A DNA stretch of 33,504 bases from an uncultured Oscillospiraceae bacterium (GTDB lineage: Bacteria; Bacillota; Clostridia; Oscillospirales; Ruminococcaceae), in contig CAKSAY010000009.1 in the NCBI GenBank assembly GCA_934438055.1, positions 1 through 33,504 on the forward strand, written 5' to 3'. This document shows, piece after piece, positions 8,754 to 16,184 of the stretch. The position numbers and the translations under genes are program-made. The notes below the pieces were generated by a model. It had not been told where the DNA came from, did not search any database, and worked only from the letters and a program-made list of their open reading frames with translations. Within the stretch, counting starts at the first letter, position 1, and the number at the start of each line of letters is the position of its first letter.

Positions 8754-9896
8754 GTGGCATATTTTTATTTTGACAATGCAGCGACCACCCAATTAGATGA
8801 ACAAGTGTTTCACACTATGCTGCCCTTTTTGCGGGAACATTACGGAAACCCCTCTTCCATTCATCAACTGGGTCAAGAGAGCAAGAGGGCGATAGAGACG
8901 GCAAGGGAGAAAGTAGCCTCTATTTTGCATTGCGCTTCTGACGAAATTTATTTTACCTCTGGCGGAAGCGAAAGCGATAACATGGCAATTAAGGGAATTG
9001 CACATCGCAATCAAAACAGAGGCAATCATATCATCACTTCTAAAGTGGAGCATCCTGCTGTTTTAGAAACTTGCAGGCAATTAGAAAAAGAAGGATTTGA
9101 CGTTTCTTATATTGAAGTTGACTCTTTGGGAAGATTTGATTTGGAACAGTTAAGGCGTTTACTTTGTGAGCGTACGATACTCATAACGCTTATCTTTGCC
9201 AACCATGAAGTTGGTACCATAGAGCCGATTCAAGAGGTGGGAGAGATAGCGAGAGCGCATCATGTTTGTTTTCACACCGACGCCGTTCAGGCCATGGGGC
9301 ATATTGCCGTGGATGTCAATAAACTTCATATTGATGCCCTCTCCTTATCCGCCCATAAATTCTATGGGCCTAAAGGGGTAGGCGCTGTGTATATCAAAAA
9401 AGATATTGCTTTTGATAGACATATAGACGGGGGACATCAGGAACGAAACAAGAGGGCCGGAACGGAAAATGTTGCCGGAATTGTTGGTTTGGCAAAAGCC
9501 CTTGAATTGGCACACAGTGGTTTAGAGGAGAAGAACCAAAGGGTGAGCAAGCTGCGTGATTATTTTGAAGACGCACTTTGTAAGAGGGTGGAGTTGATTA
9601 AAATAAACGGGGATGTCAACAACAGGATTCCCGGTTTTAGTCATTTTACAATAGATGGTGTTCGAAAAGACAGTCTGTTATTAAATTTGGATTTATTAAA
9701 GATATGCGCCTCCGGTGGAAGCGCCTGCACATCAGGCTCTCTCACGCCCTCCCATGTGCTGCAAGCGATGGGTTTTTCTAAAGAAGAGGAACGTTCCTCT
9801 TTGCGAATTTCAATGGGCAAAAACAACACAAAGCAAGAGGTTGATTATCTGCTGGTTCATTTAGAACAAATCATAAAACGACTGCGAAATATTTAG
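8754..9896 (+). CDS. nifS: Cysteine desulfurase (NifS/IscS family), MnmA sulfur donor
   Basis: 380 residues starting at GTG 8754, with AGGA 11 bases upstream. It is a PLP enzyme that takes sulfur from cysteine as a persulfide. Seen directly: PLP lysine K202 in SLSAHKFYGPKG, catalytic cysteine C325 in SGGSACTSGSL, cofactor-stacking His in VEHPAV near 98-103, and FHTDAVQ. The gene ends 49 bases before mnmA and shares its strand and promoter. In Bacillus the neighbour of mnmA is YrvO, a desulfurase dedicated to tRNA thiolation, so this copy is probably the tRNA-specific one, with the Fe-S cluster copy being the paralogue at 30349. Confidence 0.95.
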   Translation: MAYFYFDNAATTQLDEQVFHTMLPFLREHYGNPSSIHQLGQESKRAIETAREKVASILHCASDEIYFTSGGSESDNMAIKGIAHRNQNRGNHIITSKVEHPAVLETCRQLEKEGFDVSYIEVDSLGRFDLEQLRRLLCERTILITLIFANHEVGTIEPIQEVGEIARAHHVCFHTDAVQAMGHIAVDVNKLHIDALSLSAHKFYGPKGVGAVYIKKDIAFDRHIDGGHQERNKRAGTENVAGIVGLAKALELAHSGLEEKNQRVSKLRDYFEDALCKRVELIKINGDVNNRIPGFSHFTIDGVRKDSLLLNLDLLKICASGGSACTSGSLTPSHVLQAMGFSKEEERSSLRISMGKNNTKQEVDYLLVHLEQIIKRLRNI

Positions 9897-9945
9897 AAAC
9901 ACAGAGAAAGAGTATACAGTTTAGATTTAATAATAAGGAAATGCA

Positions 9946-11016
9946 ATGAATAAACGGGTTTTATTAGGCATGAGCGGTGGAGTAGACAGCTCTGTGGCCG
10001 CGATTCTTCTGCAAGAGCAGGGATATGAGGTTATTGGAATTACAATGAAGCTCTGGGAGGATAAAAACAAAGAGATACAGAGCGGTTGTTGCAGTGCTGA
10101 TGCAGCTTTAGACGCCAAAAAGGTATGTGGTTTTTTAAATATACCACATTACACACTGGATTTTCAGGATGAATTTCAACAATTTGTAATACAGGATTTC
10201 ATCTGTCAATATCAGTGTTGCAGGACACCTAATCCATGTATTGAGTGCAATAAATATTTAAAATTTGGCGTTATGTATCGTAAAGCGCAGGAAATAGGCT
10301 GTGATTATATTGCAACAGGGCATTATGCAAAGACGTTTTACCATGAAGGATATCAACAATGGGTGCTTGCAAAATCCAATGCTGTGCAAAAAGATCAAAG
10401 CTATGTGCTTTATCCCATTCCCAGAGAGTTGTTAGACAAGGTTCTCTTTCCGTTAGGAGATTTTGCGGATAAAAAGCAGGTGCGAAAGCTTGCACAACAA
10501 AAAGGCTTGCAGGTTTCTCATAAGCCGGACAGTGAGGACATTTGCTTTATTCCTGATGGAAACTATAAGGCTTTTTTGGAGGAACATGGAGCGGTTTATC
10601 CGCAAGACGGCAATATTGTTAAAAGAGATGGCACAATTTTAGGAAAACATCATGGGTTATATCGCTACACGATAGGGCAGCGGAGAGGATTGGGCATAGC
10701 TTATTCAGAGAGGCTCTTTGTGGTGGGTTTTCGTCCTCAAACGAATGAACTAATCGTAGGAACCAAAGAGGATGTTTATGAAAAAGAATTGTATGCACAC
10801 GACATTCACTGGTTGCTTGATGATCAAATAAAAGAACCAAAAAGGGTGAGAGCAAAGATACGGTATTCATTTCAAGAAGCGGATGCGATTCTGTATCCTT
10901 TGGAGAATGGCAAAATGCATTTGGTGTTTGAACAGCCGCAAAAGGCAGTTACACCCGGGCAATCGGTTGTTTTTTATGATGGAGATATTATTTTAGGCGG
11001 AGGGAAAATCCTTTAG
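9946..11016 (+). CDS. mnmA: tRNA-specific 2-thiouridylase MnmA
   Basis: 356 residues; ATG 5 bases after AAGGAA. MnmA adenylates U34 of tRNA-Lys, Glu and Gln and replaces the 2-oxygen by sulfur. Seen directly: the PP-loop GMSGGVDSS at 8-16 for ATP, the nucleophile C98 in TPNPCIECN, and the second catalytic cysteine C200 in DSEDICFIPDG. GATGHY-type and GQRRGLG motifs are in their usual places. Full family length. Second gene of an operon with a cysteine desulfurase, which would supply the persulfide directly or through a relay. A terminator follows about 100 bases later. Confidence 0.97.
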   Translation: MNKRVLLGMSGGVDSSVAAILLQEQGYEVIGITMKLWEDKNKEIQSGCCSADAALDAKKVCGFLNIPHYTLDFQDEFQQFVIQDFICQYQCCRTPNPCIECNKYLKFGVMYRKAQEIGCDYIATGHYAKTFYHEGYQQWVLAKSNAVQKDQSYVLYPIPRELLDKVLFPLGDFADKKQVRKLAQQKGLQVSHKPDSEDICFIPDGNYKAFLEEHGAVYPQDGNIVKRDGTILGKHHGLYRYTIGQRRGLGIAYSERLFVVGFRPQTNELIVGTKEDVYEKELYAHDIHWLLDDQIKEPKRVRAKIRYSFQEADAILYPLENGKMHLVFEQPQKAVTPGQSVVFYDGDIILGGGKIL

Positions 11017-11116
11017 CGTGCACACATGGAATTTAAACCGTTTTACTGTTAAAAGTTTAAAGATTGAGTCTGCAATGAAAAACGTCATCAGATATTGGTA
11101 TTTAATAACATCAAAA

Positions 11117-11154
11117 GATCGCAGTTGAAATTAATTTGACTACGGTCTTTTTTT
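11117..11154 (+). terminator. Terminator of the desulfurase-mnmA operon
   Basis: Long stem (about 15 pairs with one mismatch, 11117-11131 with 11133-11147) followed by seven T at 11148-11154. About 100 bases after the mnmA stop. Nothing else is recognised between 11155 and 11280. Confidence 0.8.
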
Positions 11155-11315
11155 GATAGCAGTGAGGGGTGAACACACAGCCTTTTTCTTGGAGTGAGGA
11201 TGCTCCATCAAACCGCGCTGTCAAGACAAAAGCAAGTCACCGGGAAATTCATCGCGTGCGGATGTGTATAACAATTAGTGTTAGAAAAAATTTTTAATCT
11301 TTTTTCAGAATTATC

Positions 11316-11343
11316 TTGACATTTTTTTTTAGTATAGTATAAT
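11316..11343 (+). promoter_or_regulatory. Consensus promoter of tRNA-Pro
   Basis: Perfect TTGACA (11316-11321) and TATAAT (11338-11343) with a 16-base spacer, 19 bases upstream of the tRNA. The preceding bases 11281-11315 belong to the motif also found at 8363-8398. Confidence 0.9.
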
Positions 11344-11362
11344 ATATAAAGTCAGAACATTT

Positions 11363-11439
11363 CGGGGCGTAGCTCAGTTTGGTAGAGTGCTTGGTTTGGG
11401 ACCAAGATGCCGCAGGTTCAAGTCCTGTCGCCCCGACCA
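11363..11439 (+). tRNA. tRNA-Pro (anticodon TGG)
   Basis: 77 bases with encoded CCA. Acceptor CGGGGCG pairs with CGCCCCG, D arm GTAGCTCAGTTTGGTAGAG, anticodon stem CTTGG/CCAAG with loop TTTGGGA, T arm GCAGG-TTCAAGT-CCTGT, discriminator A. The anticodon TGG reads CCA and related proline codons. No terminator follows directly; the next hairpin with a T run is at 11719, beyond the small reading frame, so the two may be cotranscribed. Confidence 0.97.
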
Positions 11440-11488
11440 AAATATATTTATTTGTATTTATTGTAAAATCTGCTAAGGAGAAAGATAA

Positions 11489-11710
11489 ATACAAAAGATA
11501 GTTTATATCAGAAACAGTCGAGATTATTCTGAGAAAAATGATATTAATGAGAATAAGTACCTTGTTCGTATTAATAAATTATTAGAAGAAGGCCGGGTAG
11601 TTTCACAGATGAACCCGTATACTGTGGATGTTGATCCGAAGCTTGAAAATTATCTTCATAAAGAAACTTTTGTTTCATTTGTCATTCTTGAAAAATCTGA
11701 AGAAAAGTAA
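11489..11710 (+). CDS. 73-codon small protein with apparent ATA start
   Basis: An unbroken frame of 73 codons closes at TAA 11708. AAGGAG lies 8 bases before ATA 11489, the exact place of a start codon, and the codon just before ATA is TAA, so no upstream start exists. The only later ATG is codon 41. The reading begins (M)QKIVYIRNSRDYSE and contains INKLLEEGRVVSQM and YTVDVDPKLENYL, a normal soluble, charged composition. The INKLLEEG-RVVS part recalls small DUF4177-like proteins, but no family is assigned. A terminator follows 8 bases after the stop. Either an AUA-initiated gene, a gene inactivated by an ATG-to-ATA change, or a sequencing error. Confidence 0.6.
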   Translation: MQKIVYIRNSRDYSEKNDINENKYLVRINKLLEEGRVVSQMNPYTVDVDPKLENYLHKETFVSFVILEKSEEK

Positions 11711-11718
11711 CTAAAAGA

Positions 11719-11756
11719 ATTGCTAAATTGCACATGCAGCAGTTTGCGATTTTTTT
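11719..11756 (+). terminator. Terminator after the small ATA-start gene
   Basis: Two stacked stems, ATTGC/GCGAT and AAATTGC/GCAGTTT (11719-11731 with 11739-11750, one bulged T, 7-base loop), followed by seven T. It would end a transcript from the tRNA-Pro promoter through the small gene. Confidence 0.75.
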
Positions 11757-11784
11757 ATTTTATCGCTATTTATATTAGTCAAGA

Positions 11785-11816
11785 GCCTCAATGCGCAAGT
11801 CGCATGTGAGGCTTTT
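11785..11816 (+). terminator. Strong hairpin with short T run
   Basis: GCCTCA-ATGCG pairs with CGCAT-(G)-TGAGGC across a 5-base loop (11785-11812), followed by TTTT. It could be a second terminator or a structural element; only 30 bases separate it from the previous terminator. Confidence 0.5.
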
Positions 11817-11904
11817 ATCATCTATAACACTAATCTCACACATTGTTGCTGTATATTCTTAATAGTATACGTCTCAACTGCGCTGGGCGGTAAATCGCGT
11901 TTGA

Positions 11905-12111
11905 AGCTTATTTGTCGTCTATCATCTTTATGCCTCACGCTTTCTGTCTCCGGATTTTTATGCAAAGAATTGGAATGCTTTTTGGGATTCTTTAAGTGCA
12001 GATTGTGATGTACAATTCATAACGATTGTCAGCACCACAGCAGTTGCAGAGGAACTAGAACCTGAAATAGAGATAATGAAAAAACTTTTAGAAGACAACA
12101 AATTGGATTAG
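11905..12111 (+). pseudogene. Barstar-family remnant, N-terminus missing
   Basis: An open frame of 68 codons ends at TAG 12109 and has a TGA just upstream (11902) and no usable start. It reads HLYASRFLSPDFYAKNWNAF followed by WDSLSADC, the signature of barstar-like RNase inhibitors (PDFYGKNWDALWD in typical members), and ends EIMKKLLEDNKLD. In B. amyloliquefaciens the equivalent helix blocks the barnase active site. The first strand and start codon are lost and no RNase toxin gene is present nearby, so this is probably a relic of an immunity gene or polymorphic-toxin cassette. Assignment rests on the motif alone. Confidence 0.65.
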
Positions 12112-12254
12112 GCAGATAGCGGATATCTATTTGACTATGCAATTATCAATTGATGATGATAAGCTTCAGGCAGGGTTTAGGAAGCATGAGGTGAATTTTT
12201 TTGAAAAAGCTCGGTGGCGTTTTGATTTAAACAGGAGACACAACAGCTCTTAAC

Positions 12255-12321
12255 TTTTCGATTGCATAAACGAGGAATCCAACATGCTTATCACAAGATG
12301 CCTGGTTTATGCAATTGAAAA
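12255..12321. repeat. 17-bp inverted repeat around a 33-base loop
   Basis: Bases 12255-12271 are complementary to 12305-12321 at 16 of 17 positions. The loop carries no obvious coding potential. A terminator hairpin follows 9 bases later. The shape would suit a small non-autonomous mobile element or a structured RNA, but no target-site duplication is evident. Confidence 0.6.
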
Positions 12322-12330
12322 AACAAACAA

Positions 12331-12354
12331 GCCGTGCAAAAGCACGGCTCTTTT
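12331..12354. terminator. Bidirectional terminator
   Basis: Perfect 7-bp stem GCCGTGC/GCACGGC with an AAAA loop. On the minus strand it is followed by a long T-rich run and would end the rubredoxin/flavin reductase operon about 110 bases after its stop. On the plus strand it is followed by TCTTTT. Confidence 0.75.
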
Positions 12355-12457
12355 AATGAACGCAATCAGGATTATTTTGCATCTGTTTAGCGGCGATTGT
12401 TCTCTGCATAAATAAAGCAAAGAGCAGTCATTGGCAGACGCTTAGTTAAACAAAACT

Positions 12458-12586
12458 TTACTGTTTTTCAAACATATCTTTGCCAACGCCGCAGATAGGG
12501 CAGACATAATCGTCCGGCTCTTTTGTGAGGTCACCTTCATGCACATAACCGCACACAGTGCAAACATAAGAAACCTTTTCTTCCAT
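12458..12586 (-). CDS. Rubredoxin (short form)
   Basis: 42 residues from an ATG 8-9 bases after AGGAGG. Two CxxC knuckles bind one iron: CTVCGY at 9-14 and CPICGVGKDMFEK at 29-41. It lacks the loop of about ten residues present in typical 52-54 residue rubredoxins, so it resembles the rubredoxin domains attached to other proteins. It lies 34 bases downstream of a flavin reductase gene on the same strand. Flavin reductase plus rubredoxin is the domain order of the high-molecular-weight rubredoxin (Hrb) of Moorella, here as two genes. Likely job: passing electrons to oxygen- or superoxide-detoxifying enzymes, such as the superoxide reductase at 26206. Confidence 0.9.
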   Translation of the reverse strand: MEEKVSYVCTVCGYVHEGDLTKEPDDYVCPICGVGKDMFEKQ

Positions 12587-12620
12587 TTTTTCTTCCTCCT
12601 GTCTTTCTTGATTTGTTGTA

Positions 12621-13139
12621 TTAGGCATTTTCTTTTATATAAGTAGGGGCGCCCTTGGGCGCTTTTCCCTTTACAACCTCACGATAGTAACGATAGGTCA
12701 TCGGCGGCACATTTTCCACATTTTCAGCCTCCATCACGCGGCCTAAAACGACCATATGCGTGTTGCTCATATGCATTGAAACCACTTCGCAGGTTGCAAA
12801 ACAGCAGATGTGGCTGTCAATCACAGGGAGTGCATCCACCCAGTGAAAATCAATGTCAGCAAATTTATCTTTATTCCGCCCGGAAAAGAATCCTAACTTT
12901 CCAATGACGCCGGGGTCGGTTTTTTCTGACAAAACGCTCACGCTGAAAAAGCCTGTTTTCCGAATCACATCATAGGTGTGAGTGTTTAAATTGATGCTTG
13001 TGGCAATAATAGGAGTTACGTTTGTAATTTGCATGACGGTGTTAACAATGCAGCCGGCGGCCTTGCCTTTATTATTTGCCCCCAACGCATAAAGTCCGTA
13101 GCTTAAATTTTGCAACACGCTGTTAATCTGCTCGTCCAT
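12621..13139 (-). CDS. Flavin reductase-like FMN protein (Hrb N-terminal type)
   Basis: 172 residues from the ATG at 13139, nine bases after AAAGG; an in-frame GTG at 13148 overlaps the Shine-Dalgarno region. The sequence (LSYGLYALGANNKGKAAGCI, NLNTHTYDVIRKTGFFSVSV, GRVMEAENV) is that of the split-barrel flavin reductase family, which binds FMN and takes electrons from NAD(P)H or a partner protein. In Hrb of acetogens this domain is fused to a C-terminal rubredoxin; here the rubredoxin is the next gene of the operon. A perfect consensus promoter lies upstream. Cytoplasmic, no membrane segments. Confidence 0.9.
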   Translation of the reverse strand: MDEQINSVLQNLSYGLYALGANNKGKAAGCIVNTVMQITNVTPIIATSINLNTHTYDVIRKTGFFSVSVLSEKTDPGVIGKLGFFSGRNKDKFADIDFHWVDALPVIDSHICCFATCEVVSMHMSNTHMVVLGRVMEAENVENVPPMTYRYYREVVKGKAPKGAPTYIKENA

Positions 13140-13178
13140 TTCATTCACCCTTTCTAAACATATCTTTAAGTTGAAGTC

Positions 13179-13207
13179 ATTATAACCTTAATTTGGCAGC
13201 TTGTCAA
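13179..13207 (-). promoter_or_regulatory. Perfect consensus promoter of the flavin reductase-rubredoxin operon
   Basis: Minus-strand TTGACA (13202-13207), 17-base spacer, TATAAT (13179-13184). It starts a leader of about 30 bases before the gene. High basal expression is expected. Confidence 0.9.
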
Positions 13208-13276
13208 GAAGCGCATTTGAAATTTTTAATGATAACGTTTTAAAAACATATACTGGAAATTTATTTGCATATGCGG

Positions 13277-13303
13277 TATAATATCCATTAAGTGAATATT
13301 ATA
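13277..13303 (+). promoter_or_regulatory. Perfect 8-bp inverted repeat over a TATAAT box
   Basis: TATAATAT (13277-13284) and ATATTATA (13296-13303) flank 11 bases. The left arm is also a -10 candidate for the AI-2E family gene, although no good -35 is seen. It may be an operator or only AT-rich chance. Confidence 0.35.
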
Positions 13304-13382
13304 TTGATTTAAACGGCTGTCTTATGGTCGTAGTATAAATATTTCATAAATGTAAAAACATAAATTTATGATTCGATGAGCG

Positions 13383-13439
13383 AGCATGTGGCAGAGTTTC
13401 TGCTTTGTTTTGAAAGGGCGAATCATTCGCCATAATGCT
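13383..13439 (+). other. Possible structured leader upstream of the AI-2E family gene
   Basis: An outer 5-bp stem AGCAT/ATGCT (13383-13387 with 13435-13439) encloses two hairpins: GCAGA-GTT-TCTGC (13391-13403) and the palindrome GGCGAAT-C-ATTCGCC (13417-13431). Together they can fold as a three-way junction 72 bases before the start codon. No known riboswitch class was recognised. Confidence 0.35.
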
Positions 13440-13510
13440 TGTGTTTGGGTCTTAAAATCCTGAATTGTTTGAATCTTGCGTTGTTAATCTATTAAAGGAC
13501 GAGGAGTTGT

Positions 13511-14740
13511 ATGAATTTTTTTAAAGAAAACCGTTATTTTAAATGGGGCTTCACTCTGTTTTGTACATTTGCCGCTTGCATCATTTGCTTTAATCTTTTT
13601 TTCTCTTTTAATCTTTTGTCGGAATTAGAATTGTTTGTTGGCGTTCTTATGCCATTTATTATAGGCTTTGCGCTAGCTTATATTCTTAGTCCGATTGCAA
13701 ATTTTTTTGAAAAAAAGTGTTTTCTCCCCTTTTTTTCTCGCTGTAAAAAAAAGAAAGAGAGGCTCTGCAAGGGGTTATCTGTTCTGACAGCAATTTTAAT
13801 TGCCATTTTGGTGATTGTGTTTTTGCTGACGCTGCTCATTCCCCAACTCATTATTAGCATTGTGGGCGTAGTGGAGAAGATTCCCGGCTACATTGCAAGT
13901 GTGAGCGATGAACTTGCGCGCATTTTTCATGATAACCCTGACTTCCAGATGATTTTAGATAAAGCTATGGAGGAGATTTTTAACAATGCGCAGCAGTGGG
14001 TGAGCTCAGTGGTTGCCGCCTTGCCTGCTATGCTCGATACGCTTACCAGCGGTGTGATGGGCATTATTGAATTTTTCAAGAATTTTATTCTGGGAATCAT
14101 CATTTCTTTTTATGTATTATATAGCCGCGAAAGGTTTATTGCACAAGCAAAAAAACTGCTTTTTGCCTTTACACCCGAAAATTTTTCAAAGAAATTTATT
14201 CGCCTGTTGGGAGAAACGCACATTGTGTTTGGCGGTTATTTTACAGGCATTATCATTGATTCGACTTTGGTTGGTATCATTTGTTTTATTGGCGTCACCC
14301 TCATGGGAATGCCTTATACGCTTTTGATTTCATGCTTGGTTGGTTTTTTCAACGTGATTCCGTTTTTGGGGCCGTTTTTGGGAGGCGTCCCCTCTGCGCT
14401 GCTCATTTTGCTTGAGACGCCTGAGAAAACCATTTGGTTTATCATTTTTATGGTGGTGTTGCAGCAATTCGACGGCAATATTATGAACCCAAAAATTTTG
14501 GGTGGCACCACAGGTTTGCCCACCTTTTGGGTGCTCTTTTCCATTCTTTTAGGGGGCGGATTGTTTGGCTTTTTAGGAATGGTTTTGGCCGTGCCGGTTT
14601 TTTCGGTTCTCTACACAGTCATGGCGCGGGGCGTGAATGCAAGACTTTTGAAAAAAAATCTTTCTGTGAAAACCACAGACTATTTATATGTGCAGACGAT
14701 GGACAAAAAGACGCAAAAAACAAAGCGAAAGAAAAGATGA
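13511..14740 (+). CDS. AI-2E family transporter
   Basis: 409 residues; ATG 4 bases after GAGGAG. Integral membrane protein with two N-terminal helices, a soluble-looking middle segment (about 120-175) and a C-terminal bundle containing the family motifs FKNFILGIIISFYVLYSRE, PFLGPFLGGVPSALL, QQFDGNIMNPKILGGTTGLP and GMVLAVPVFSVLY. The C-terminal tail is strongly basic (KTQKTKRKKR). Members include the exporter proposed for autoinducer-2 and Na+/H+ antiporters, so the substrate cannot be stated. Single-gene unit between a structured leader and a strong terminator. Confidence 0.92.
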   Translation: MNFFKENRYFKWGFTLFCTFAACIICFNLFFSFNLLSELELFVGVLMPFIIGFALAYILSPIANFFEKKCFLPFFSRCKKKKERLCKGLSVLTAILIAILVIVFLLTLLIPQLIISIVGVVEKIPGYIASVSDELARIFHDNPDFQMILDKAMEEIFNNAQQWVSSVVAALPAMLDTLTSGVMGIIEFFKNFILGIIISFYVLYSRERFIAQAKKLLFAFTPENFSKKFIRLLGETHIVFGGYFTGIIIDSTLVGIICFIGVTLMGMPYTLLISCLVGFFNVIPFLGPFLGGVPSALLILLETPEKTIWFIIFMVVLQQFDGNIMNPKILGGTTGLPTFWVLFSILLGGGLFGFLGMVLAVPVFSVLYTVMARGVNARLLKKNLSVKTTDYLYVQTMDKKTQKTKRKKR

Positions 14741-14757
14741 AAACGCAAATATAAACG

Positions 14758-14806
14758 AAAAGGCGCTGTGATTCCCTTTATTTCATAGGGATTTGCAGCG
14801 CCTTTT
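14758..14806 (+). terminator. Strong terminator after the AI-2E family gene
   Basis: A stem AAAAGGCGCTG/CAGCGCCTTTT at the base with an inner stem ATTCCCT/AGGGAT, ending in T run 14803-14806. The A-rich left flank means it may also serve the converging minus-strand gene that ends at 14887. Confidence 0.9.
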
Positions 14807-14886
14807 GGTTGTGTGGCAAAAGCATTGGTTGCTCATGTTGCAAATGACGTTAAGGGTAGAGTTGTGCATTTGCGTTTTTTATTTAA

Positions 14887-15969
14887 CTAAGAAAAGACAT
14901 AAAACGATAGCAGTTTCATCAATTCACTCGTTTTTTGCGAAATTTGGTCACAGTTGAGGGCTTTTTGATAGACTGCTGCAATTTCTTTTTGCACTTTTGC
15001 GGCGTCGTTGAGAGAGAGAATGGCTTCATTTAGCAGTGAAGCAGCTGCTTTGCGGTTGATGGAAAGGCGTTGTTTGTGTGCTCTTAGTCCGTTTGCGTCA
15101 GTGAAACGGTTAAAGTGAATGTTGCGATGGGGGATGAAGTTTAGATGATTATGCCGATGAACAGTGACAAAACCAATCCCGATTTCAGGAAACAGGAGAT
15201 GATCGAGTTTTTCGAATGGACACAGAGGACAATAGCAGCTATAAAATGTTTGACCTGTCGCCTGCGCATGGGAACGAATCGAGCTAAGAAGCAGTCTTTG
15301 TGCACAGCCATATTCATCATGAATTGCATAGATTTTGGGGCATAGCTTTTGCACTGTTTCAAAGAGTGTTATGACGCCGTCAGGGGTGACGGCGCTTAAA
15401 AAGCGTTTTTTCTCCGGCGCATGGTTTTCGGTTTTATGTAATTCCTTGAGGCAAATTCTCTTTGCATAACGTGCTATTTTATCCGTATCCGTATAGGGTA
15501 AAAGCATTGAGCAGCTATCCTGCAAAAGGGAAGACACACCTTGCAAAAAACCATAGCATCGTTTAAAGAGTTGCATTTGTGATGCATAGAGGGAGAGAAG
15601 CCGTTCTTTTTCAAAGAGTATTTCTTTTTTGTCCACACAGTCATATAACAAGAACTCATTTTCATATGCTAAAGGAAAGCGCACAGTGGGAGAATGTGGA
15701 AAAAATGACTGCAAGAGCGTGAGCATTTTATGCGTGAAACAAATGCCGTCGAGCTTTTTAGGAAACAACGCGCAGCGATATTGCTCCACATACCCGTTTA
15801 TCTCCAATCGCTCAACGGCAGTTTGAATCAGACGGGAACACCCTAAACCCGGCGCGCTCTTTAAGAGCACACTTTGATAAGGCGGTTGCGAGAGTCTGTC
15901 AAATAGAGATATAAAACCTTTGGCTGAATGGGTTCCGAGAAAGAAATCAATTTTTTGTTCATCCGTCAT
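14887..15969 (-). CDS. PRK06851-type P-loop protein with degenerate Walker A
   Basis: 360 residues; ATG 8 bases after GGAGG. The pattern FLGTHSAKGFISLFDRL at 10-26 and the second-half counterpart RFLSAVTPDGVITLFETV, plus CPLCPFEKLDHLLFPEIGIG followed by FVT, match the Clostridial PRK06851 family, two tandem P-loop-like halves of unknown function. In the first half the expected GxPGTGKST is SAPGLGCSR at 38-46: the ATP-binding lysine is Cys44 and the following hydroxyl position is Arg46. The second half also has no P-loop. ATP hydrolysis is therefore doubtful; it may be a structural or regulatory derivative. Divergent from pduL, separated by 215 bases that contain the pduL promoter. Confidence 0.7.
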   Translation of the reverse strand: MTDEQKIDFFLGTHSAKGFISLFDRLSQPPYQSVLLKSAPGLGCSRLIQTAVERLEINGYVEQYRCALFPKKLDGICFTHKMLTLLQSFFPHSPTVRFPLAYENEFLLYDCVDKKEILFEKERLLSLYASQMQLFKRCYGFLQGVSSLLQDSCSMLLPYTDTDKIARYAKRICLKELHKTENHAPEKKRFLSAVTPDGVITLFETVQKLCPKIYAIHDEYGCAQRLLLSSIRSHAQATGQTFYSCYCPLCPFEKLDHLLFPEIGIGFVTVHRHNHLNFIPHRNIHFNRFTDANGLRAHKQRLSINRKAAASLLNEAILSLNDAAKVQKEIAAVYQKALNCDQISQKTSELMKLLSFYVFS

Positions 15970-16117
15970 ACCATACCCCTCCGTACAATACTATTCTTAC
16001 GACATTTTATGAACAAAGGAGAAAAAAGGTTCTATCAGACAATGCTTGATAATATGCCGTCTTTAGGTGTATTGATGTTTACCAAGCTGCCCTTGTAGCC
16101 ACTATGCGTTTTATACC

Positions 16118-16146
16118 TTGACCTGATTGTCGAATTATACTATAAT
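16118..16146 (+). promoter_or_regulatory. Promoter of pduL
   Basis: TTGACC (16118-16123), 17-base spacer, TATAAT (16141-16146), giving a leader of about 30 bases before the ATG. Bases 15970-16117 hold nothing else recognisable. Confidence 0.85.
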
Positions 16147-16184
16147 AGAGAAAAAGAATATGATTTAAGGAAGAAGGAAGAAGA

